From Micavibrio_A sp040381535 (GTDB taxonomy: Bacteria; Pseudomonadota; Alphaproteobacteria; Micavibrionales; Micavibrionaceae), in assembly GCA_040381535.1 (NCBI GenBank), contig JBEIHF010000018.1, forward strand, positions 1 to 40,855: a DNA stretch of 40,855 nt, in the 5' to 3' direction. The notes beneath the pieces were generated by a model, which saw nothing but the letters and a program-made list of their open reading frames with translations, did not search any database and had not been told where the DNA came from. The first letter of the stretch is position 1, and every line of letters starts with the position of its first letter. Below are positions 25,396-32,994 of this stretch, piece by piece. Made by a program: the position numbers and the translations under genes.

Positions 25396-27270
25396 TTGGC
25401 GCCTAAAAAAGACAACAGCACCGAAGAATTCAAGAATGCTACCGCCGCGACGCTTCGAGCCATGGCGGAGAAAAAGCACATGAGCGTTACGTTTTCGGCG
25501 GCCGAGACACCGGAATATCAAACAGCACCGAACGCCGAAAATACCCGCCTGCCCATGCCGCCCGTGCATCTGGACGCCACCGCCAAAACAATTTTGCGCG
25601 GTACGTCTGATGCCAAGGCCCTGCGCCTACTCCATCACAACCGTAAGGCCCATTTGAAAAACGCGCCGATGGATCTGACCGCGAACCAAATGTTCGAGGC
25701 ATTGGAACAGGCGCGGTATGAATCGCTCGGCATGAACAAAATGAAGGGCGTGAAGGATAATCTTTCCACCGTACTGTCCGAGAAATTCAAACGCATGGGG
25801 TATGACAAGCTCGGCACCCGCGAAGATGCCAACATGGCGGATGCCCTTCATGCCCTCGCCCGTTTCGCCCTCACCAAAGAAAAGCCGCCTAAGAACGCCA
25901 AATCACTCATCGAGATGTGGGAGCCGTGGGTGAAAGAACGCCTCGGCGATAAAAGTTTTGAAACCTTGATGCCGCTCGTGGGCGACCAAGCCGCATTTGC
26001 CAAGGAAGCACGGCAGATTTTGAACCGCCTTAACATGAAGGGCGAAGATGCGGGCGGGCAGGAAGATTATACCGAAGACGGCGATCAGGAAGACGATGCC
26101 GACCAAAATCAGGATTCCACGGATGACGCGGCCAACAAAGACGAGAAAAAAAATCCCGGTAAGGATAGTAAAGACAAGGCGGATGATTCCGATATATCCG
26201 AGTGCGCGGATGAAACCGAGATCGGTGATAGCGGCAAAGAATTCGGTGAACCCACCGAAGGCGAAACGCCATCCGAAATGGGCCGCCGCCGCAATGATGT
26301 CGACTTAGACCCGCATGGTAACAAATATGTGATCTACACAACGCAGTTCGACGAGATCGTGAATGCCGAAGACCTCGCCGACCCTGGAGAGCTAACGCGC
26401 CTGCGCAATCTGCTCGACCAACAAATAGGACCATTGCAGGGTGTGGCAGCGAAACTCGCCAACCGTTTACAAAGAAAATTGATGGCGAAACAGCAGCGTT
26501 CATGGCTGTTCGATCAGGAGGAAGGTTATATCGACGCCGCGAAATTATCGCGCATGATCGCCAACCCTTCCATCACGCTCACCTTCAAAAAAGAAAAACA
26601 GACGGATTTTCGCGATACGATCGTCACGCTTCTCATCGACAATTCCGGTTCGATGCGCGGACGCCCTATCGCCATTGCCGCGATGTGCACCGATATTCTG
26701 GCCAAGACGTTGGAGCGTTGCGGTGTGAAGGTAGAAATACTCGGTTTCACCACGCGCGCGTGGAAGGGCGGAAAATCCCGCGACCTCTGGATCGAACGCG
26801 GCCGCGAAGTACATCCCGGGCGTTTGAACGATTTGCGCCATATCGTTTACAAGAATGCCGACGCGCCTTTGCGCCGCGCGCACAAGAATTTCGGCCTTAT
26901 GCTCAAAGAAGGTATTTTGAAAGAAAATATCGACGGCGAAGCCTTGGTGTGGGCGCATAACCGCCTCGCCCGCCGACCCGAGCAAAGAAAGATCATGGTG
27001 GTTATTTCCGATGGCGCGCCGGTCGATGATTCAACATTGTCCGTGAACCCCACGAATATATTGGAGCGTGATTTGCGCACGGTGATTGCGTGGATCGAAG
27101 GATTGAAACAGGTGGAATTGACCGCCATCGGTATCGGCCACGATGTGACGCGTTATTACTCCCGCGCCATGACGATTACGGATGCGGACGAACTGGCGCA
27201 GGCTTTGATCACGCGTATTGAAGGGTTGTTTCAATTGGAAGCGGGCAAGAAACGCCGCGCGGCGCACTAG
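25396..27270 (+). CDS. cobT: cobaltochelatase subunit CobT (VWA domain)
   Basis: A 624-residue protein. The start is TTG at 25396, immediately after the stop of the 35-residue gene, with AAGGA at 25385-25389. Residues 1-215 form a helical N-terminal part, 217-295 an acidic low-complexity linker, and the C-terminal third a von Willebrand A domain with the metal-site motif DNSGS (415-419) and a strand block ending VISDGAPVDD. This is the standard CobT layout. It works with the CobS ATPase ring as the motor for CobN. Its stop overlaps that of the convergent gene in a shared CTAG. Confidence 0.92.
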   Translation: MAPKKDNSTEEFKNATAATLRAMAEKKHMSVTFSAAETPEYQTAPNAENTRLPMPPVHLDATAKTILRGTSDAKALRLLHHNRKAHLKNAPMDLTANQMFEALEQARYESLGMNKMKGVKDNLSTVLSEKFKRMGYDKLGTREDANMADALHALARFALTKEKPPKNAKSLIEMWEPWVKERLGDKSFETLMPLVGDQAAFAKEARQILNRLNMKGEDAGGQEDYTEDGDQEDDADQNQDSTDDAANKDEKKNPGKDSKDKADDSDISECADETEIGDSGKEFGEPTEGETPSEMGRRRNDVDLDPHGNKYVIYTTQFDEIVNAEDLADPGELTRLRNLLDQQIGPLQGVAAKLANRLQRKLMAKQQRSWLFDQEEGYIDAAKLSRMIANPSITLTFKKEKQTDFRDTIVTLLIDNSGSMRGRPIAIAAMCTDILAKTLERCGVKVEILGFTTRAWKGGKSRDLWIERGREVHPGRLNDLRHIVYKNADAPLRRAHKNFGLMLKEGILKENIDGEALVWAHNRLARRPEQRKIMVVISDGAPVDDSTLSVNPTNILERDLRTVIAWIEGLKQVELTAIGIGHDVTRYYSRAMTITDADELAQALITRIEGLFQLEAGKKRRAAH

Positions 27271-27620
27271 GCGTCCATCAAATACATCGGTGCGGTTTGC
27301 GGCAGAGTGCGCTGTTGTTCTCTACGCTCTACCAAAGCTCTCAATTCTTCCTGATATTGCGCTTTGTGATATGCGGATTCCGCACCCCCTTCAAAAGACG
27401 CTTCCATGTGTGCACGCATGCTGACCAATACATCGTCATGATCGCGTACGATAACTCTATGGGCGTTGGTGAGCGAAAGGGCGCCCAAAGGCTGGGCGAA
27501 AACCATATGGTCTTTGTCGTCGGCCAATTCCAAAAAACGTGAGACGAGAAGCAAGGCTCTTTCCGCTTCTATAGCGATGGCCTGTCTGGCAGAAGCATCA
27601 ATAATCTTAGCAACCGACAT
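27267..27620 (-). CDS. hypothetical protein, 117 residues
   Basis: Not recognised. The product is soluble and mostly helical, with an Ala/Leu/Glu-rich N-terminal helix (about 3-33), a strand-like centre (MVFAQPLGALSL) and an Arg/Glu-rich helix near the C-terminus (QEELRALVERREQQR). No strong ribosome site precedes the ATG at 27618-27620. A perfect palindrome ATTTCT-AC-AGAAAT lies upstream at 27647-27660. It is convergent with cobT, sharing CTAG as both stop codons. Confidence 0.55.
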   Translation of the reverse strand: MSVAKIIDASARQAIAIEAERALLLVSRFLELADDKDHMVFAQPLGALSLTNAHRVIVRDHDDVLVSMRAHMEASFEGGAESAYHKAQYQEELRALVERREQQRTLPQTAPMYLMDA

Positions 27621-27740
27621 TCGCGCATAATACCCGATTCTGCGGCATTTCTACAGAAATTTCGTTATGGGAAGAATTAAGCTGTGGAATACCGCCTTGA
27701 ATTGCCTGTATATTCTCATCCGAAACAACCCGAGTTAGAG

Positions 27741-29063
27741 ATGACCGAAAAGCGTATTTATAAACCCAAATCCATCGCCGGTTTCCCCGAATGGCTTCCC
27801 GAGGAACGCCTTGTCGAACAAAAATGGTTCGACCATATCCGCCGCGTGTTTGAATCCTATGGTTTCTGCAATATCGAAACGCCTAGCGTGGAAGAGCTGG
27901 ACGTGCTCACCGCCAAAGGCGAAGTGGACAAAGAAATCTACGTCATCGAACGCCTGCACAAGGACCCCGATGAAAAGAAAGAGGCGCGCCTCGCCCTCCA
28001 CTTCGACCAAACCGTTCCGATGGCGCGCTATGTCGCGATGAATTTCAACGAACTGGTGTTCCCGTTCAAACGTTACCAGATGCAACGTGTGTGGCGCGGC
28101 GAACGCCCGCAAATGGGCCGCATGCGCGAATTCTATCAATGCGATATCGACATCATCAATGTCGACAACCTCCCCATCTCCTTCGACGCCGAAGTCGCAA
28201 GCGTGATGTATGAGGTGTTGGAGGGGTTGAATATCGGGCGCGTTCAATTGCGCATCAACAACCGCAAAATTTTGATGGGTCTTTTAGAACATCACGGCAT
28301 TAAAGAATTTGAGCGTTATACAAGACTTATAGATAAGCTAGAAAAAATTGGAAAAGATGAAGTAAGGATAGGTTTAAAAACCAATCTACGTTTAGACAAG
28401 CTTGATGAAAAACTTGCAGATGATTATCTGTCTCTTTGCAGCATCAAGGGTAATGCTAAAGCCATTCGCGCGATCAAAGCCGAAAACGACACAATGAAAG
28501 CAGGCATAGAAGAACTGGCTTTTGTTCTGGACAATCTCGCCCATCTACCCGCACATGCCGTCATCGGTGACTTAACAATCGTCCGTGGCTTGGACTATTA
28601 CACAGGAACGGTGTATGAAACACAGTTGCTGGACGTTCTCGAATTTACGGGGTCTGTTTGTTCCGGTGGTCGTTACGATGATCTGGCCGGAAGCTATATC
28701 AACAAGCATCTTCCCGGCGTCGGTATTTCTATCGGGTTTTCGAGGTTGTTCGACGTGATGCGCCAGACGCGCCCCGATCTTTTGGGCATCGGTCCGAAAT
28801 CCCCCGCGCATGTCATGATGGTCGTACCCGAAAACGAATCGGACCGTCCGATTGCCGCAGAAGCCGCGCGCACGTTGCGCAAGAACGGCAACAATGTAGA
28901 GATGTATCACGCGGCGAAGAAATTCGGCGACCAGTTAAAATACGCGTCAAAGAAAAATATTCCGTTCGTGTGGATCGTGCGCGACGGAAAGCACGATGTC
29001 AAAGACATGACCGCGCAGACGCAAAGCCCTGCAGATCCCAAAACATGGAAGGCACCCAAATGA
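27741..29063 (+). CDS. hisS: histidyl-tRNA synthetase HisS
   Basis: A 440-residue class II aminoacyl-tRNA synthetase. Motif 2 is present as RGERPQMGRMREFYQCDIDI (119-138), the histidine-specific block as VRGLDYYTG (281-289) with GGRYDDL (309-315), and motif 3 as GVGISIGFSRL (326-336). I choose the ATG at 27741; a GTG at 27684 would add 19 residues without family support. The REFYQCD form of motif 2 differs from the RQFHQ of E. coli and recalls longer forms such as those of Bacteroidetes. The insert coded by about 28300-28440 is distinctly AT-rich. It overlaps the next gene by four bases (ATGA). Confidence 0.94.
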   Translation: MTEKRIYKPKSIAGFPEWLPEERLVEQKWFDHIRRVFESYGFCNIETPSVEELDVLTAKGEVDKEIYVIERLHKDPDEKKEARLALHFDQTVPMARYVAMNFNELVFPFKRYQMQRVWRGERPQMGRMREFYQCDIDIINVDNLPISFDAEVASVMYEVLEGLNIGRVQLRINNRKILMGLLEHHGIKEFERYTRLIDKLEKIGKDEVRIGLKTNLRLDKLDEKLADDYLSLCSIKGNAKAIRAIKAENDTMKAGIEELAFVLDNLAHLPAHAVIGDLTIVRGLDYYTGTVYETQLLDVLEFTGSVCSGGRYDDLAGSYINKHLPGVGISIGFSRLFDVMRQTRPDLLGIGPKSPAHVMMVVPENESDRPIAAEAARTLRKNGNNVEMYHAAKKFGDQLKYASKKNIPFVWIVRDGKHDVKDMTAQTQSPADPKTWKAPK

Positions 29064-29800
29064 AATATTTATGGATTGCCGCGTCGCTGACACTCCTCGC
29101 AATGACGGTTCCTTGCATCGCTGCCGAGGAGAAAAAGGCCGAGCCTATAAAGGAAGAAGCCGCGAAAGAAGCGCCCAAAGCCGAAGAGGCCGAGGAAGCG
29201 AAGAAAGACGACGCGGATTCCGAGGATGAAAAAGACAAGGAAGACGAAGAGGATAAGGAAGAAAAGCCCGTCGTTAAATCATCGACCTTCGGGCCGGATT
29301 TTTGTGATTTTGAAATCACCTTTCCCGAGCCGCCGATGAATTCCAAAAAATGCGTGGGCGAAGATGAATGTTACGACGTGCAGAGCTACACAATGGTCTA
29401 TGACCTTTCCACCACCGTGGATGTGACTGTCACCTGCAACCCTTCCACACCTACGAATTACAATCGATATTCCGAGAATGTGATGAAGGCCGCGATGGCG
29501 GGGATGATCGTCGAGCGCAATCTTTCCGACCACGAAGCCCAATTCGAGCAATACGAGACCACCAAGAATGCGTCGATCACCGGCACGGGCAAAACGGGCG
29601 CGCAGGATAAAATTTATGTCGGCCAGCTTTGGGTGGGGCAGAATTCTATTTTCACGGTGCAGGCGGAATTGGTGGGCGATGAACACGAAGTGGCTGACAA
29701 ATCTTTCCGTGACGTGCTGGCCAGCATCAAGGAAAAGCCCGGCAAGCAATTGCCGAAAAAGGTAAAGCCCAAGAACACCTCCAAGGCCAAAAACGAGTGA
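29060..29800 (+). CDS. secreted protein with acidic linker and four-cysteine domain
   Basis: A 246-residue product starting inside the hisS stop (ATGA at 29060-29063) with GGAAGG seven bases ahead. A signal peptide covers about 1-22 (cut after IAA), residues 23-69 are a Glu/Lys/Asp/Ala low-complexity stretch, and the rest is a compact domain with C82, C98, C104 and C126, which could form two disulfides in the periplasm. The C-terminus is Lys-rich. Not recognised. The Cys19 inside the signal does not form a normal lipobox. Its stop touches that of sufE in the palindrome TGATCA. Confidence 0.72.
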   Translation: MKYLWIAASLTLLAMTVPCIAAEEKKAEPIKEEAAKEAPKAEEAEEAKKDDADSEDEKDKEDEEDKEEKPVVKSSTFGPDFCDFEITFPEPPMNSKKCVGEDECYDVQSYTMVYDLSTTVDVTVTCNPSTPTNYNRYSENVMKAAMAGMIVERNLSDHEAQFEQYETTKNASITGTGKTGAQDKIYVGQLWVGQNSIFTVQAELVGDEHEVADKSFRDVLASIKEKPGKQLPKKVKPKNTSKAKNE

Positions 29801-30208
29801 TCAGGCTTTCGTCAGCCCTCTGATCCGCTCCACCATGGAGAAGAATCCATTGCGGCGGTTCGGGGAAAGATGCTGATCCAGCCCGAGTTTCGAAAACTCC
29901 CCCTCGATATCCACGGCTATAATCTCATCCGCCGTTTTGCCGTCATAAGCAGCGAGCACGACATAAACCAGTCCTTTGGTGATCTTTCCGTCGCTGTCGG
30001 CATAGAGGTGGAAACAACCGTTATCGTCTTTGCTGTAATGCAACCAGACTTTGGAAACACATCCTTGTACTTCGGTGGCGGGCTTTTTAAGCCCGTCTTC
30101 CATAGACGGAACGTAATTTCCCAGATCGATGAGATATTGGTAGCGCTCTTCCCAATCATCGAAGAGTGCGAAATTTTCTATCAATTCTTCGAGTGTGTGG
30201 TGTGTCAT
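29801..30208 (-). CDS. sufE: cysteine desulfuration protein SufE
   Basis: A 135-residue SufE-family protein. The conserved cysteine that accepts sulfur from SufS is C50 in TEVQGCVSKVWL, and YQYLIDLG (24-31) and KGLVYVVLAAYDG are also typical. It activates the cysteine desulfurase for iron-sulfur cluster assembly. No suf operon genes lie next to it, so it is a stand-alone copy, as is common in this class. It diverges from clpX and is convergent, with zero spacing, with the acidic secreted gene. Confidence 0.93.
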   Translation of the reverse strand: MTHHTLEELIENFALFDDWEERYQYLIDLGNYVPSMEDGLKKPATEVQGCVSKVWLHYSKDDNGCFHLYADSDGKITKGLVYVVLAAYDGKTADEIIAVDIEGEFSKLGLDQHLSPNRRNGFFSMVERIRGLTKA

Positions 30209-30246
30209 TTTATGGAATTCATGGGTCCTTAAGCATTTCAGTGCTT

Positions 30247-30255
30247 TGATATAAT
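30247..30255 (+). promoter_or_regulatory. possible extended -10 promoter ahead of clpX
   Basis: TGATATAAT contains a perfect TATAAT (30250-30255) with TG one base ahead. It lies 125 bases before the clpX ATG. Two small hairpins follow in the presumed leader: GGGAT-TTT-ATCCC (30279-30291) and ACCCC/GGGGT (30294-30312). Confidence 0.42.
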
Positions 30256-30278
30256 AATAACAGTATTGAATTGAAAGC

Positions 30279-30312
30279 GGGATTTTATCCCCTACCCCCT
30301 TGCAGGAGGGGT
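30279..30312 (+). other. two adjacent small hairpins in the clpX leader
   Basis: GGGAT (30279-30283) pairs with ATCCC (30287-30291), and ACCCC (30294-30298) with GGGGT (30308-30312), with possible inner G-U pairs. The second is followed by TTTCTG only, so it is at best a weak terminator or attenuator between the predicted promoter and clpX. Confidence 0.3.
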
Positions 30313-30379
30313 TTCTGATAGCTAGTTTGAATATAAGTGATTCAGAAATTCAAAACGGGTTGAGGCAGGCGGTCAGAGC

Positions 30380-31672
30380 ATGAGCAAAACGGAAAAGACA
30401 GACAGTAAGAATACCCTGTACTGCTCCTTCTGCGGAAAAAGCCAGCATGAAGTAAGAAAACTCATAGCCGGTCCAAATGTCTTCATTTGCAATGAATGCG
30501 TTGAACTCTGCATGGATATCATCCGTGAAGAAGACAAATCGCAATTGGTTCGCTCCGGCGAAGGCGTTCCTACGCCGTCAGAGATCAAAGCGGTTCTCGA
30601 TGATTACGTTATCGGCCAAGAACGCGCGAAACGCGTTCTGTCCGTCGCGGTTCACAACCATTACAAGCGTCTCGAAAACGGCGGCCATGGTTCGGGCTCT
30701 GATGTCGAACTCGCGAAATCCAACATTCTTCTGGTCGGCCCCACGGGTTCGGGTAAAACGCTCTTGGCTCAGACCTTGGCGAAAATTATCGACGTTCCTT
30801 TCACGATGGCGGATGCCACGACGCTTACCGAAGCCGGTTATGTCGGCGAAGACGTCGAGAATATCGTTTTGAAACTGCTTCAGGCTTCCGATTACAACGT
30901 GGAGCGTGCGCAGCGCGGTATCGTTTATATCGACGAGATCGACAAAATTTCTCGCAAAGGCGACAACCCCTCCATCACGCGCGACGTTTCTGGCGAAGGC
31001 GTTCAGCAAGCTTTGTTAAAACTGATGGAAGGCACTGTGGCCTCCGTTCCTCCGCAAGGCGGACGCAAACACCCGCAACAAGAATTCCTACAAGTGGATA
31101 CATCGAACATTCTGTTCATCTGCGGCGGTGCATTCGCGGGCATTGAAAAAATTCTGGCCAACAAAGGCCGCGGTACCACGATCGGCTTCGGCGCCGATGT
31201 GAAAAATATCGACGACAAGAAAACGGGCGAATTGCTCCGTCTTCTCGAACCCGAAGATTTGTTGAAATATGGCTTGATCCCCGAATTCGTCGGACGTTTG
31301 CCTGTGTTTGCCACACTCGAAGATCTGGACGAACCGGCGCTGATCTCGATCCTCACCGATCCGAAGAACGCTCTGGTTAAACAATATCAACGCTTGTTTG
31401 ACATGGAGGGCGTAAAACTGGAATTCTCAGATGAATCCCTATCTGCGATAGCGAAGAAAGCCATCCTGCGCAAAACAGGCGCACGTGGTCTTCGTTCCAT
31501 CATGGAAAACATGCTGATGGACACGATGTACGAGGTTCCTGACAAAGAGAATGTCGAAAAAGTCATCGTTTCCAAAGATACGGTCGAAGACAACAAGCCG
31601 CCTGTCTATGTCTATGCGTCCGAAGGCGGATCGAAGAAGAAGAAGAAAGAGCCTGAAGCGGTCGAAGCATAA
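30380..31672 (+). CDS. clpX: ATP-dependent protease ATPase subunit ClpX
   Basis: A 430-residue unfoldase. The N-terminal zinc finger has C15, C18, C37 and C40; Walker A GPTGSGKT is at 120-127, Walker B IVYIDEID at 181-188, the pore loop GYVG at 153-156, the RKH loop at 229-231 and the IGF loop that docks ClpP at 268-270. All features for partnership with ClpP are thus intact, yet clpP and lon, which usually flank clpX, are not here. It is followed after 61 bases by the DHH phosphoesterase gene. Confidence 0.97.
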   Translation: MSKTEKTDSKNTLYCSFCGKSQHEVRKLIAGPNVFICNECVELCMDIIREEDKSQLVRSGEGVPTPSEIKAVLDDYVIGQERAKRVLSVAVHNHYKRLENGGHGSGSDVELAKSNILLVGPTGSGKTLLAQTLAKIIDVPFTMADATTLTEAGYVGEDVENIVLKLLQASDYNVERAQRGIVYIDEIDKISRKGDNPSITRDVSGEGVQQALLKLMEGTVASVPPQGGRKHPQQEFLQVDTSNILFICGGAFAGIEKILANKGRGTTIGFGADVKNIDDKKTGELLRLLEPEDLLKYGLIPEFVGRLPVFATLEDLDEPALISILTDPKNALVKQYQRLFDMEGVKLEFSDESLSAIAKKAILRKTGARGLRSIMENMLMDTMYEVPDKENVEKVIVSKDTVEDNKPPVYVYASEGGSKKKKKEPEAVEA

Positions 31673-31733
31673 GGTAGAGGAAGCGTAAGTTGGTTCCTGA
31701 TTATTCCATGCCGTCATAAGGAGAGTCTTTTCC

Positions 31734-32693
31734 ATGGGTGCCCCAAAACTGAAACCCGAATCCGGCAAAAAATATCGCCTTATCACCCGTTCCGATATGG
31801 ATGGCCTCGTCTGCGCGGTTCTCCTCCGTGAACTTGGCATAATCGAAGATATTACCTTCGCCCACCCCAAGGACATGCAGGACGGTTTGGTCGATGTCGA
31901 TGAAAGCGTCATCAGCACCAATCTTCCCTTCGTCGAAGGCGTATATATGGCGTTCGACCACCACGCGTCCGAAATTCACCGCGTAAAAACGCACCCCGAT
32001 AACCACATCATTGACCCCAAAGCCCCTTCGGCCGCGCGGGTCGTGTATGATTATTTCGGCGGTGCGGAGAAATTCCCAGAAATTTCCGAAGACATGATGA
32101 AGGCCGTGGACAAGGCTGATTCCGCCGCTTTCTCCAAAGACGATATTCTAGAGGCCGCGGGATGGGACCTACTCTCCTTCATCATGGACGCCAGAACCGG
32201 GCTTGGCCGTTTTCGCGACTTCAATATTTCCAACTATCAATTGATGATGAAACTTATCGAAACGGTGCGCGACCACAAAAGCATCGAACAGATTTTGCAG
32301 ATGCCCGACGTTAAAGAACGCGTTGATCTTTATCATTCGCATCTGCCGAAATTCCGCGAACAGATCGAACGCTGTTCCCGCGTGCACGGAAACCTCGTGG
32401 TACTCGACCTGCGCAAGGAAGACACGATCTGGGCGGGGAACCGTTTCATGATTTACGCTCTCTTTCCCAAATGCAACATTTCCGCGCATATCATGTGGGG
32501 CAAAAACAAACAAAACACCGTGTGCGCCATCGGTAAATCCATCCTGAATAAAACCTCCAAGACGCATGTCGGCGACCTATGCCTTTCCTATGGCGGCGGC
32601 GGGCACGATGCGGCGGGCACCTGCCAGCTAGAAAACCTGAAATCGGATGACAAAATCGCCGAAATCATCGGAAAAATTAACAAAGATGGCTGA
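31734..32693 (+). CDS. DHH-family phosphoesterase (exopolyphosphatase-like)
   Basis: A 319-residue protein with a DHH domain: D21 and D23 in SDMDGLVCAVLL, the DHH triad at 75-77 (FDHHASE), and a C-terminal DHHA1 block SYGGGGHDAAG. Such proteins use metal ions to cleave phosphodiester or phosphoanhydride bonds in short RNAs, cyclic dinucleotides or polyphosphate; which substrate applies here cannot be told. AGGAG precedes the start. Its end overlaps the start of the next small gene by eight bases. Confidence 0.85.
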   Translation: MGAPKLKPESGKKYRLITRSDMDGLVCAVLLRELGIIEDITFAHPKDMQDGLVDVDESVISTNLPFVEGVYMAFDHHASEIHRVKTHPDNHIIDPKAPSAARVVYDYFGGAEKFPEISEDMMKAVDKADSAAFSKDDILEAAGWDLLSFIMDARTGLGRFRDFNISNYQLMMKLIETVRDHKSIEQILQMPDVKERVDLYHSHLPKFREQIERCSRVHGNLVVLDLRKEDTIWAGNRFMIYALFPKCNISAHIMWGKNKQNTVCAIGKSILNKTSKTHVGDLCLSYGGGGHDAAGTCQLENLKSDDKIAEIIGKINKDG

Positions 32694-32994
32694 TGAAAAG
32701 CCCGCCGATGATAAGTGTATAGCTCACTACGAGGGTTATAATTATCATGGCGGTAATGGCGATCTCATTTGGCTACCGGTAGAATTTCTTATATTTTTTG
32801 GCCTCAGAATTTATGACCGATACCATTATAAAAAGACTAACAATAAAGATAGATACAATGTCCGCGTGCTAGGGCAAAAATGCACATGCCAAAAATGTGT
32901 AAATCCCTATGACGATGTTAGAAAAGCTGTATTGAAAAAAAACAAAGTACCGCTTAATTCTTTTCTTTATCTTCCAGCCTCGTATACTTCCTGA
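32686..32994 (+). CDS. AT-rich small cysteine-containing protein, 102 residues
   Basis: Not recognised. I take the ATG at 32686, overlapping the DHH gene's stop by eight bases; its own stop directly touches the photolyase ATG at 32995. The product has a short hydrophobic stretch (LIWLPVEFLIFFGL, about 40-53) and a CTCQKC motif near residue 80 that could bind metal. Third positions are mostly A/T, unlike its neighbours, which suggests recent acquisition, although it fits the operon seamlessly. Confidence 0.58.
   Translation: MADEKPADDKCIAHYEGYNYHGGNGDLIWLPVEFLIFFGLRIYDRYHYKKTNNKDRYNVRVLGQKCTCQKCVNPYDDVRKAVLKKNKVPLNSFLYLPASYTS

Noticed and set aside
26109..26503. Frames on the minus strand across the acidic linker of cobT
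   Set aside because: They are antisense shadows of a biased-composition stretch, with no ribosome sites.
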